Shown: positions 27,189 to 34,869 of the stretch, piece by piece
Layout of the letters: every line of letters starts with the position of its first letter
Position numbering within the stretch: the first letter of the stretch is position 1
Source: JAAYCI01 sp031551695
Lineage (GTDB): Bacteria; Bacillota; Clostridia; Oscillospirales; Ruminococcaceae
Direction of reading: 5' to 3'
DNA: 64,000 nucleotides
NCBI GenBank assembly: GCA_031551695.1
Contig: JAVBNG010000016.1
Location: 62,001 to 126,000 of the forward strand
The notes under the pieces: model-generated
Seen by the model: only the letters and a program-made list of their open reading frames with translations
Database searches by the model: none
Told to the model about the DNA's origin: nothing
Made by a program: the position numbers and the translations under genes

Positions 27189-28235
27189 TTGAAACTGGCC
27201 ATGAATTTGGGCAGCCGCAGCTACGATATCATAATTAAGCGCGGCTCGCTGCAGCGCGCGGGCAAGCTGTGCAACCTGGCGCGCAAGGTGCTCGTCGTCA
27301 CAGACGACGGCGTGCCCCCGCGCTATGCCAAAACCATCGCGGCCCAGTGTGCCGAGGGGCATATCCTTGTTGTAAAACAGGGCGAAGGCGCAAAGTGCGT
27401 GGAAAATTGGCGCCGAATTTCGTCGAAACTGCTGCATTTGGGCTTTACGCGCGGCGACGCTGTAGCCGCCGTGGGCGGCGGCGTGGTGGGCGATTTGGCG
27501 GGCTTTGCCGCCGCCACCTACATGCGCGGCATCCCGTTCTTCCAGTTCCCCACCACCACCCTTTCGCAAATCGATTCCTCCATCGGCGGCAAGGTAGCCG
27601 TGGATTTGGACGGCACCAAAAACATCGTGGGCGCGTTTCACCAGCCCGGCCTTGTGGCGGTGGACCCGGACACCCTAGCCACGCTGCCGAAGCGCCATTT
27701 TGCCAACGGCATGGCCGAGGCGCTGAAAACGGCGCTGATCGGCTCGGCGGACCTGTTCGATATTTTCGAGCATGAATACACGAAGGACGGCCCGCAGACG
27801 GACATCGAGCGCATTTTGTTCCTGTGCCTGTCTTACAAAATGGGCGTGGTAGAGCGGGACGAAACTGAGCAGGGCGAGCGCAAACTGCTGAACTTCGGCC
27901 ACACCATCGGCCACGGCATCGAGGCGGCGGGCGGCCTCGGCGGCCTGCTGCACGGCGAGTGCGTGGCCCTTGGCATGCTGCCGATGATTGAAGGCAAAAC
28001 CCTGCGGCGCCGCACGCTGGCCATTATGAAAAAGCTGGGCCTGCCCCTTGCGTGCCCTTACCCCGCGGCGGATATCCTGAAGCATATCACCAGCGACAAA
28101 AAGCGCATCAACGATAGCTACACCATTGTCCGCGTGAAAAAAGCAGGGCAGGGCTATTTGGAGACCGTCGGCTTCGATGAAATTGGCCTGCTGGTGCAGG
28201 AGCTTGCAAACGGCCCGGAAGGAGCGGCGAAATGA
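27189..28235 (+). CDS. aroB: 3-dehydroquinate synthase
   Basis: A protein of 348 residues, full length. It begins with TTG after AAAGGGG; an ATG four codons further in is the alternative. Motifs seen are VGGGVVGDLAGFAAATYMRG, PTTTLSQIDSSIGGKVAVD, the lysine in DGTKNIVGAFHQP, and the zinc-binding NFGHTIGHGIEAAGG with LLHGECVALGM. It makes dehydroquinate from DAHP, step two of the shikimate pathway. It is the first gene of aroB-aroC-aroA-tyrA, which covers the steps around chorismate and toward tyrosine; aroD, aroE and aroK are not in the window. Confidence 0.95.
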   Translation: MKLAMNLGSRSYDIIIKRGSLQRAGKLCNLARKVLVVTDDGVPPRYAKTIAAQCAEGHILVVKQGEGAKCVENWRRISSKLLHLGFTRGDAVAAVGGGVVGDLAGFAAATYMRGIPFFQFPTTTLSQIDSSIGGKVAVDLDGTKNIVGAFHQPGLVAVDPDTLATLPKRHFANGMAEALKTALIGSADLFDIFEHEYTKDGPQTDIERILFLCLSYKMGVVERDETEQGERKLLNFGHTIGHGIEAAGGLGGLLHGECVALGMLPMIEGKTLRRRTLAIMKKLGLPLACPYPAADILKHITSDKKRINDSYTIVRVKKAGQGYLETVGFDEIGLLVQELANGPEGAAK

Positions 28236-29359
28236 AAAACAGCTATGGCAGCGCTGTGCGCGTAACCATTTTTGGCGAAAGCCACGGCGCGGCAGTGGGC
28301 GCGGTGGTGGACGGCCTAGCCGCCGGGCTGCCGGTTTCGGAACGCTTGATTGCCGCCGAGATGGAAAAGCGCCGCGCCGTTGGGGCCATTTCCACGTCCC
28401 GCGCGGAAACGGACGATGTGGGTATCCTGTCCGGCTGTTATAACGGCCACACCACCGGCACGCCCCTGTGCCTGCTGGTGGAAAACCGGGCCACAAAAAG
28501 CAGCGATTACGCCGCGCTGCAAAACACGCCGCGCCCCGGCCATGCGGACTATGCCGCCCACGTGAAATACGCGGGCTTTGAAGACGCGCGCGGCGGGGGC
28601 CACTTTTCCGGCCGGGTAACGGCCGCGGTGGTGGCGGCTGGCGCCGTGTGCCGTGGCGTACTGGCGGGGCTGGGCATCACCGTCGGCACCCATTTGGCGG
28701 CCTGCGGAGGGGTGTTGGACGCTTCCTTCCCAAGCGAAGAAGCCGCGCTGCAAAAAACGCTGGACGATTTGAACGCCAAGGCCTTCGCCACCATCAGCGA
28801 TGCCGCCGCCGAGCAGATGCAGGCGGCCATTTTGGCCGCCAAAGCGGACGGCGACAGCGTGGGCGGCGTGCTGGAAACCGCCATCACCGGCGTGCCCGCG
28901 GGCCTTGGCGAGCCGTTTTTTGCATCGGTGGAAAGCGTGCTGTCGGCCCTGTTTTTCAGCATTCCGGGCGTGAAGGGCGTGGCGTTCGGCAGCGGCTTTG
29001 CCATGGCCTCCATGCGCGGCAGCGAGGCGGGCGACCCCTTCTATTTTACCACAAACGGCGCCGTGCGTACACGCACAAACCATAACGGCGGCGTGAACGG
29101 CGGCGTGGCAAACGGCATGCCCATTCTTTTGCGGGCCGCCGTGAAGCCCACGCCCAGCATTGCGAAGCAGCAGCAAACTGTGGACCTTGCCACCGGCGAA
29201 GCGGCCGCCCTTGCCATCAGGGGCCGGCACGACCCCTGCATTTTGCACCGGGCCCGCGCCGTGGCCGACGCCATGGCCGCCATCGGCATTTTAGATTTGT
29301 ACACGCAGGTTTACGGCACCATTGGCCAGCGCCCTGCCAAACAGGAAGAGGGCAGGTGA
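28232..29359 (+). CDS. aroC: Chorismate synthase
   Basis: A protein of 375 residues whose ATG overlaps the aroB stop (ATGA). The family signatures are GESHGAAVGAVVDGLAAG, RPGHADYAAHVKYAGFEDARGGGHFSGRVTAA, and the C-terminal RTRTNHNGGVNGGVANGMPI with FRAAVKPTPSI-like RAAVKPTPSIAKQQ. It eliminates phosphate from EPSP using reduced FMN to give chorismate. Coupled translation with aroB and aroA is likely from the spacing. Confidence 0.96.
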   Translation: MKNSYGSAVRVTIFGESHGAAVGAVVDGLAAGLPVSERLIAAEMEKRRAVGAISTSRAETDDVGILSGCYNGHTTGTPLCLLVENRATKSSDYAALQNTPRPGHADYAAHVKYAGFEDARGGGHFSGRVTAAVVAAGAVCRGVLAGLGITVGTHLAACGGVLDASFPSEEAALQKTLDDLNAKAFATISDAAAEQMQAAILAAKADGDSVGGVLETAITGVPAGLGEPFFASVESVLSALFFSIPGVKGVAFGSGFAMASMRGSEAGDPFYFTTNGAVRTRTNHNGGVNGGVANGMPILLRAAVKPTPSIAKQQQTVDLATGEAAALAIRGRHDPCILHRARAVADAMAAIGILDLYTQVYGTIGQRPAKQEEGR

Positions 29360-29363
29360 GATT

Positions 29364-30686
29364 TTGCGCGCAACCATTACCCCAAACCGGGCGCCCTCCG
29401 GCACGCTGACGGCGCCGCCCAGCAAAAGCATGGCGCACCGCTTGCTGCTTTGCGCCGCTTTAGCCGCCGGTACGACGAAAATCGAAAACATGGACGATTC
29501 CGCCGACATTTTGGCCACACTGGCTGCGGCACGGCAGCTGGGCGCGCAGGTGAAAAAAAACGGCCGCACCGCCGTGGTAAAGGGCGCCGCGCCGCCCTTT
29601 GCCGCGCCGGCCACAAGTGACGGCGCAAATGGCGGCAAAAGCACCGCCGCACGGGTGGACGGCAACGAAAGCGGCTCCACCCTGCGGTTTTTGATTCCCA
29701 TTTTTTCCCTGTGCGGCGTTCCTGTCGCCTTCACCGGCGCGCCGCGCCTGTTCCAGCGGCCGCTTGCCGCCTATGCGGACATTTTTGCAAAACAAAACCT
29801 TCTTTTTGAAAAACATGATACCGAACTGCGCATAAATGGTCCGCTGCAAAGCGGCGACTACCATCTGCCGGGGAATGTGTCCAGCCAGTTTATTTCCGGC
29901 CTGATGTTCGCGCTGCCGCTGCTTTCGGCTGCCAGCACCCTGCACATTGCGCCGCCCTTTGAAAGCCGTGCCTATGTGGAGCTTACCCGCGAGGCGCAAA
30001 GACGCTTTGGCGTGGAAAGCACCTGGCAAACACCAAACACCTTGCACATCCCCGGCGGCCAGCGTTACCGCGCGCCGAATGTCCCTCTTGCTGTGGAGGG
30101 CGACTGGAGCCAGGGTGCCGTGCCCGCCGTAATTGCCGCTGCGGGCGGCAGCGGCGTTTTGCGGGGCCTGCCGCGCCAAAGCGCCCAGGGCGACCGCGTC
30201 ATTTTGTCCATTTTGGAACAATGTGGGGCAGAAATCACAAATATTGATGAAAATATCTGCGTTTCCCACCCTGTTTCCGGGCTATTGGCCGCCGGCGATA
30301 TCGACCTTTCAAACTGCCCGGACCTCGGCCCCATCCTGTGTGCCCTGGCCCTGTTTTGCGGCGGCGAGACCCGCCTTATAAACGCCGGGCGCCTGCGCAT
30401 CAAAGAGAGCGACCGCATCGCCTCCATGCAGGAAGAACTGGCCAGCCTCGGCGCGGACATCTCCTCCACGGCGGACACCGTGCGTGTCGTGGGCGGCAAA
30501 TCCCTTGCACCTACGCGGGTGCTGCGCTCCCACAACGACCACCGGGTGGTGATGGCCCTTTGCGCCGTGGCGCTCAGCAGCGGCCTGCGGCTGGAGATCG
30601 ACGGGGCCGAAGCCATTGACAAAAGCTGGCCCGCCTTTTTTGACACGGTGCGGGCCCTTGGCGCGGAGGTGGAACTGCATGGCTAA
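29364..30686 (+). CDS. aroA: 3-phosphoshikimate 1-carboxyvinyltransferase (EPSP synthase)
   Basis: A protein of 440 residues if it starts at TTG 29364, four bases after the aroC stop with AGGTGAG just before. This gives the canonical beginning RATITPNRAPSGTLTAPPSKSMAHRLLLCAALA. A TTG further upstream, inside aroC, is less likely. It has DGNESGSTLRFLIP, GNVSSQFISGLM, RIKESDRIASMQEELASLGADI and the late SHNDHRVVMALCAVAL. It joins PEP and shikimate 3-phosphate. The sequence looks intact and full length. Confidence 0.95.
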   Translation: MRATITPNRAPSGTLTAPPSKSMAHRLLLCAALAAGTTKIENMDDSADILATLAAARQLGAQVKKNGRTAVVKGAAPPFAAPATSDGANGGKSTAARVDGNESGSTLRFLIPIFSLCGVPVAFTGAPRLFQRPLAAYADIFAKQNLLFEKHDTELRINGPLQSGDYHLPGNVSSQFISGLMFALPLLSAASTLHIAPPFESRAYVELTREAQRRFGVESTWQTPNTLHIPGGQRYRAPNVPLAVEGDWSQGAVPAVIAAAGGSGVLRGLPRQSAQGDRVILSILEQCGAEITNIDENICVSHPVSGLLAAGDIDLSNCPDLGPILCALALFCGGETRLINAGRLRIKESDRIASMQEELASLGADISSTADTVRVVGGKSLAPTRVLRSHNDHRVVMALCAVALSSGLRLEIDGAEAIDKSWPAFFDTVRALGAEVELHG

Positions 30687-31548
30687 ACGCCCTTTTGAAG
30701 GCAAAACCCTGCTCATTGTGGGCCTGGGTATGATGGGCGGCAGCTACGCCATGGCCCTGCGAAACAGCGGCTGCCGCGTGTGCGCCGTGGACACCGATGC
30801 CAAGGCGATAGACTTTGCGCTGGCCCGCGGCCTCATTGCCGGCGGCGGCACGGACGCGGACGCCGAACTGCCCAAAGCGGACATCGTCATACTGGGTCTG
30901 TACCCCTCGGCCATCGTGCCGTGGCTGGAACAGCACGCGCCGCGGCTGAAACCCGGCGCCATGGTGACGGACATGGCCGGGGTGAAAAGCTCTTTTTTGG
31001 CCAGGGCACAAGCCTTGATGCCCCCCGGCGCCGAGTTTATCTCCACCCACCCCATGGCCGGGCGCGAGGTGTCCGGCGTGGAAAACGCCGACGGCGCCAT
31101 TTTTCAAAATGCCAATTTCATCATCACACCAACAGAAAAAAACACACAAAACGGGATGGTTTTTGCGGATAATTTGGCAAAGGAATTGGATTTTGCGCTG
31201 GTCACCGTGCTGGCGCCGGAGGAACACGACGCAATGATCGGCTACGTGAGCCAGCTGGCCCATGTGATTGCCCTGTGCCTGATGAACGCCAACGGCGACG
31301 AGCGCCTTGCCGCTGTCACCGGGGACAGCTTCCGCGACCTGACGCGCATCGCCAACTTCAACGCGCCGCTGTGGGGCGAGCTGTTTTCCTTAAACAAAGA
31401 ACATCTTTTGCGGCAAATCGATGTGTTTTCTGAAACTCTATGTGATTTCAAAAACTTGCTTGAAACCGACGACAAAGAGGGCATGATGCGGGCCATGGAG
31501 CACAGCACCGCCCGCCGCAAATTTTTCAACAAACCGGACGGGGGATAA
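30679..31548 (+). CDS. tyrA: Prephenate dehydrogenase
   Basis: A protein of 289 residues from MAKRPFEGKTLLIVGLGMMGGSYAMALR. The ATG overlaps the aroA end by eight bases, and GGAGGTGG lies inside aroA. The NAD-binding loop GLGMMGGS and the STHPMAGRE motif with its catalytic histidine mark a TyrA-type prephenate dehydrogenase. No chorismate mutase or ACT domain is fused. It oxidises and decarboxylates prephenate toward tyrosine and closes the aromatic operon. Confidence 0.92.
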   Translation: MAKRPFEGKTLLIVGLGMMGGSYAMALRNSGCRVCAVDTDAKAIDFALARGLIAGGGTDADAELPKADIVILGLYPSAIVPWLEQHAPRLKPGAMVTDMAGVKSSFLARAQALMPPGAEFISTHPMAGREVSGVENADGAIFQNANFIITPTEKNTQNGMVFADNLAKELDFALVTVLAPEEHDAMIGYVSQLAHVIALCLMNANGDERLAAVTGDSFRDLTRIANFNAPLWGELFSLNKEHLLRQIDVFSETLCDFKNLLETDDKEGMMRAMEHSTARRKFFNKPDGG

Positions 31549-31617
31549 GCCATTGCCGTCTCTTTCTTTTGAAGGCGTTGCACGCGCTTCCTCTGCGAAC
31601 AGCAAAGCCGACAATTT

Positions 31618-32187
31618 TTGTGCTGGAGGTGCATTGCCACGGAGTATGCCATCCGCCCTGCCACAGCGACCGACGTGCCCGCCATGCTGGCCATTTACAC
31701 GCCCTATGTGCTGGGAAGTATTGCCACATTTGAAATAACGCCTCCGCCGCAGGAGGCGTTTGCCGCGCGGCTGAAAGAGCGCGGACATCTATTCCCATGG
31801 CTGGTGTGCGAGCGCGCCGGCCAAATCGTGGGCTACGCCTACGCCGGCCGCCTTGGCGAGCGCCCAGCCTATGACTGGGCCTGCGAAACCAGCGTGTACG
31901 TGGCCGATAATACGCGCGCAAACGGCGTTGGCAGCGCCCTGTACACCAAGTTGTTGGCGTTGCTGGCAGAGCAGGGCTACTGCGAAGCCTATGCCAGAAT
32001 TGCCACGCCGAACCCGCAAAGTGAGCGCTTCCACAAAAAGCTGGGCTTTCGCAAAGAGGGCGAACTTACCCGCGCGGGCCGCAAGTTCGGCCGTGTGGTG
32101 GGCGTGGCGTATTATGCGAAAACACTGATTGAAGATGATGGCAACCCGCCGTGTATAACCGCGGTGCGTGGCCGCGCCGGCCGGTAA
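31618..32187 (+). CDS. GNAT N-acetyltransferase, phosphinothricin acetyltransferase-like
   Basis: A GNAT protein close to the Pat/Bar/YncA group: YAIRPATATDVPAMLAIYTPYVLGSIATFE, GYAYAGRLGERPAYDWACETSVYV, the acetyl-CoA loop ANGVGSALYTKLLALL, and IATPNPQSERFHKKLGFRKEGEL. It likely acetylates a small amine; the substrate is unknown. The start is odd. A TTG at 31618 lies before a good GGAGGT (31625-31630). The first codons a proper distance after that site are ATT and ACG, with the conserved beginning ATEYAIRP. Initiation at a rare codon is therefore possible, giving about 182-184 residues. Confidence 0.85.
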   Translation: MCWRCIATEYAIRPATATDVPAMLAIYTPYVLGSIATFEITPPPQEAFAARLKERGHLFPWLVCERAGQIVGYAYAGRLGERPAYDWACETSVYVADNTRANGVGSALYTKLLALLAEQGYCEAYARIATPNPQSERFHKKLGFRKEGELTRAGRKFGRVVGVAYYAKTLIEDDGNPPCITAVRGRAGR

Positions 32188-32196
32188 CGCACCGCT

Positions 32197-33174
32197 TCAG
32201 GGGTCCAGCTCAAAATAGCGGCAAATGGCGTTGTAAACGGCGTCTGCCATGGCGTTTTTGCCTTTTTCGTTGTTGCACAGGCGCATGTCGGCGGCGCTGG
32301 TAATGTACCACTGCTCCACCAGCACCGCCGGGCAGCGCGCGTTTTGAATGACGCCGTATGTCACGTCGCGGCTGCCGTCGTTGGCGCCGGGCCAGGTGGA
32401 ATCCACTACATTCTGCGTGTAGGTGCCGTTTTTCTCCTTGTGGTAGTAAGTGTAAAAAATGCCGTTGCTGCCCTTGATGCCCACCGGCGATTCCGCCTTC
32501 ACCTCTTCCACCAGGCATTCGGCAAATTTGCGGCTTTCCGCGTGGTAGCGGTGGCCCGGCGGGGCGGGGAAGCACTGGAAGCCCCGCACGCTTTTGTCGT
32601 TGTCGCCGTTCAGGTGCATGGCCAGCAGCAGGTCCGCGTTTTCCTCGTTCGCCACCTTGCCGCGCTCGGCCACGGTTTTGTCCTCGCCTTCCTCCACGGT
32701 GAGCACCACGCGGATATGGCCGTACTGCTTTTCCAGCCGCTCCACCACTTTCAGCGCCATTTCGCGGTTCAGTTCCCGCTCGCAATATTTGCCGCTCGCG
32801 TCCATTGCGCCGGGGTCGCTGCCGCCGTGGCCGGGGTCTATCACCAGAACCAGGCGGTCGTCCTCGTAATCGGCGGCGGTCTGTATCTGCGGCGGCGCGG
32901 CGGCCTCGTGCCCGGGCCCGGCCGCGTTTGCCCGAGCGCCCATGTACAGATACAGCAAACCGCCCGCCAGCGCCAGCACGCCCAGCACACACGCCACGCT
33001 GACGCACGCAAAAACAGCCCCGGCGCCGCCCGCTTTTTCGCGCAGCAGCGCATAGCGCAGTTCAATATTTTTTATGGCGTCCCTTGCCGCCGGCTGGCCG
33101 GCCGGCGCGGTGTTTTCAGCCGCTTCGCCCTTTTTATGCACCGTTTTACCGCCGGGCGTTTGCTCTTTGCCCAA
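32197..33174 (-). CDS. Membrane-anchored N-acetylmuramoyl-L-alanine amidase (Amidase_3)
   Basis: A protein of 325 residues, apparently starting at TTG. A basic cytosolic part (1-50) leads to a membrane helix at about 52-78, then a linker, then the Amidase_3 domain from about 107. Zinc ligands are His116 in DPGHGG, Glu134 and His187 in AMHLNG. The catalytic glutamate is Glu287 in VLVEQWYITS. It would cut the bond between muramic acid and the stem peptide outside the membrane. There is no cell wall-binding repeat. The gene runs convergently into the GNAT gene with only nine bases between stops. Confidence 0.88.
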   Translation of the reverse strand: MGKEQTPGGKTVHKKGEAAENTAPAGQPAARDAIKNIELRYALLREKAGGAGAVFACVSVACVLGVLALAGGLLYLYMGARANAAGPGHEAAAPPQIQTAADYEDDRLVLVIDPGHGGSDPGAMDASGKYCERELNREMALKVVERLEKQYGHIRVVLTVEEGEDKTVAERGKVANEENADLLLAMHLNGDNDKSVRGFQCFPAPPGHRYHAESRKFAECLVEEVKAESPVGIKGSNGIFYTYYHKEKNGTYTQNVVDSTWPGANDGSRDVTYGVIQNARCPAVLVEQWYITSAADMRLCNNEKGKNAMADAVYNAICRYFELDP

Positions 33175-33284
33175 AGGTCATCCGCTCCTCATCAGCATTC
33201 ACATACCACTTGAAACAATTTTACATTTTTCATGCAATAATAGCAAGCATATCGCCGAAAAAGAAGTGAACACAGAGGTGCCTT

Positions 33285-33791
33285 ATGGACGAGATCCGCC
33301 ATGCTACCGCCGCCGACCTGCCCGCTATGCAGGGCATTTTTGCCGAGGGCCGCGTGCTGATGCTGCAGCGCGGCTTTGACCAATGGCGAAACGGCTATCC
33401 CACAGACGGTATTTTGCTGGAAGACATTGCAAAAGGCGAGGCGTGGCTGCTGCTGCAAAACGGCGCGCCTGCCGCCGTGGCGGCCTTTTGCTTCGGGGCC
33501 GAGCCCACATACGCCAAAATATACGAAGGCGCATGGCACACAAAGGAGCCATACGCCACATTGCACCGGTTTGCCGCGTCCAACGCAGCGCGCGGAAAAG
33601 GCGCCGCGGCAGCGCTGTACGCGCATTTGGAACGCACAGCCGCGGCGGCAAACATGGCCGCCGTGCGCTCCGACACCCACAAAGAAAACCTTGCCATGCA
33701 ACGCTTTTTGCGCCGCCGCGGCTTCACCCCCTGCGGCGTGGTGCTGATGCCGGACGGCACCGAGCGCGTGGCCTTTGAAAAGGCACTTTAA
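33285..33791 (+). CDS. GNAT family N-acetyltransferase
   Basis: A protein of 168 residues starting MDEIRHATAADLPAMQGIFAEGRVLMLQRGF after AGAGGTG. The acetyl-CoA loop is AARGKGAAAALYAHL and the late strand is MQRFLRRRGFTPCGVVLM. It resembles small GNATs with the QWRNGYP insert in the N-terminal half. The substrate cannot be told. It is divergent from the amidase gene with 110 bases between, and its stop lies at the left edge of the structured RNA candidate. Confidence 0.85.
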   Translation: MDEIRHATAADLPAMQGIFAEGRVLMLQRGFDQWRNGYPTDGILLEDIAKGEAWLLLQNGAPAAVAAFCFGAEPTYAKIYEGAWHTKEPYATLHRFAASNAARGKGAAAALYAHLERTAAAANMAAVRSDTHKENLAMQRFLRRRGFTPCGVVLMPDGTERVAFEKAL

Positions 33792-34045
33792 GTGTAACCG
33801 TGTGGTATCGCCTGCGCTGTGGGCTTTAGCATAAAGCAAGGCCCTGTGCAGTCGGTGCGTGTCCGGTGAGCACACCCCCGGGTGGCTTCTCTTGCCCCTT
33901 CGGGGCAATTCACCGGCTCAGCCGCAAGCTGACGGCGAACAACCGTGTAACGTTGTCCGTCGGTCGGCGCGGAAGGTAGCTCTCCGGGAACGTACCGACG
34001 TCGCGGGGCCGAATCATTGGCAGAAAAGCCATACAAGCAGTCCGC
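33792..34045 (+). ncRNA. Structured non-coding RNA candidate, family not assigned
   Basis: The gap between two genes has no reading frame but many nested stems. CTGCGC/GTGCAG with GGGC/GCCC is at 33812-33850, and inside it GCTTT pairs with AAAGC. CCGGTGA (33863-33869) pairs with TCACCGG (33910-33916). That pair encloses TTGCCCC/GGGGCAA (33892-33908) with a UUC loop. ACAAC/GTTGT is at 33939-33956. GTGTAA at the left edge can pair with TTACAC at 34046-34051. It is not tmRNA, SRP RNA or RNase P by their key motifs. The size and region suggest a raiA-type or 6S-like RNA, but I cannot confirm either. Plus strand is preferred for the loop; the strand is uncertain. Confidence 0.6.
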
Positions 34046-34732
34046 TTACACGTCAAACCCTTCCATATGCCTGCACTCCATGTGGCTGCCGTTGCAGAAG
34101 GGCATGTTGGCCGATTGGCCGCAGCGGCACAGGGTCACGCGCTCGCGGCGTTCGTAGGGGTGGCCGTCCGCGCCTTCCACGGCAACGCCGCCGCGCACCC
34201 AAAGCGGCCCGCGGCGGCCCGCGGCGGTGTCTTGGGTAAAGGCGATTTCCTCCGGCAGGCCGCTTTGCAGGCTTGCGCCCGTTTTGTCCACCACAGTCAA
34301 GCGGCCGGAGGCGCAGTCGTCGCATTCCTCTATGGCAAGCTTCAGGTTTTCCTCGTTGCCGGACTCGATGGCCGCCTTCCACGCGTTGACGCCGCGGTCA
34401 CAAAAACGCACGTAGGCGCACAGTTCTTCGTTGTCCAAAAGGTCCACCGTTTCGCCTTCATACAAAACGGCGTTTTCTTCGTAACCGCCGCGCTCGGCGG
34501 TTTCTCTCGCCTGGAAATCGGCGTGGGCGTGAGAGCCGTCGCAAAACGGCTTGTTTTTGGAGTACCCGCAGCGGCACAGGGCATATGGCTCGCCGTTTTC
34601 GCGCACGTTTGTGCCCAGCTTCCAGCTTTCGCTCAGCCCGTTCACGTCCACTTCAATGCCGGCTTTTTTAAGCGGCACATCGCCGCTTACAATATACGGA
34701 CCCTCTTGGGTAATTTTAATCTTTTTCTCCAT
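34046..34732 (-). CDS. CDGSH iron-sulfur protein with two CDGSH domains
   Basis: A protein of 228 residues. The first CDGSH motif CRCGYSKNKPFCDGSH has ligands Cys53, Cys55, Cys64 and His68. The second, CRCGQSANMPFCNGSH, has Cys202, Cys204, Cys213 and His217 and reads CNGSH in place of CDGSH. The middle part carries Cys105, Cys111, Cys137 and Cys140 and looks like the divergent 4Fe-4S mono-cluster domain often fused to CDGSH. So two 2Fe-2S clusters and perhaps one further cluster are expected. The protein is soluble and its electron partner is unknown. An AGGCGCC-type region lies before the ATG. Confidence 0.85.
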   Translation of the reverse strand: MEKKIKITQEGPYIVSGDVPLKKAGIEVDVNGLSESWKLGTNVRENGEPYALCRCGYSKNKPFCDGSHAHADFQARETAERGGYEENAVLYEGETVDLLDNEELCAYVRFCDRGVNAWKAAIESGNEENLKLAIEECDDCASGRLTVVDKTGASLQSGLPEEIAFTQDTAAGRRGPLWVRGGVAVEGADGHPYERRERVTLCRCGQSANMPFCNGSHMECRHMEGFDV

Positions 34733-34869
34733 GCGGCGCCTCCGTCAGTTTCAGTAGAAAAAAGGGCTACCTGCGCCAGGCTCCGCGTGCAGGCGCGAAA
34801 CTGTGCCGAGATAGCCCTTCTTATGATTATACACCACTTACATGCGAAATTTGTTACAAAGATGATACG

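Noticed and set aside
33792..34045. The structured RNA as tmRNA, SRP RNA or RNase P RNA
   Set aside because: No tag-peptide frame or tRNA-like ends, no GGAAGCAGC-type SRP loop, and no GAGGAAAGTCC block of RNase P.
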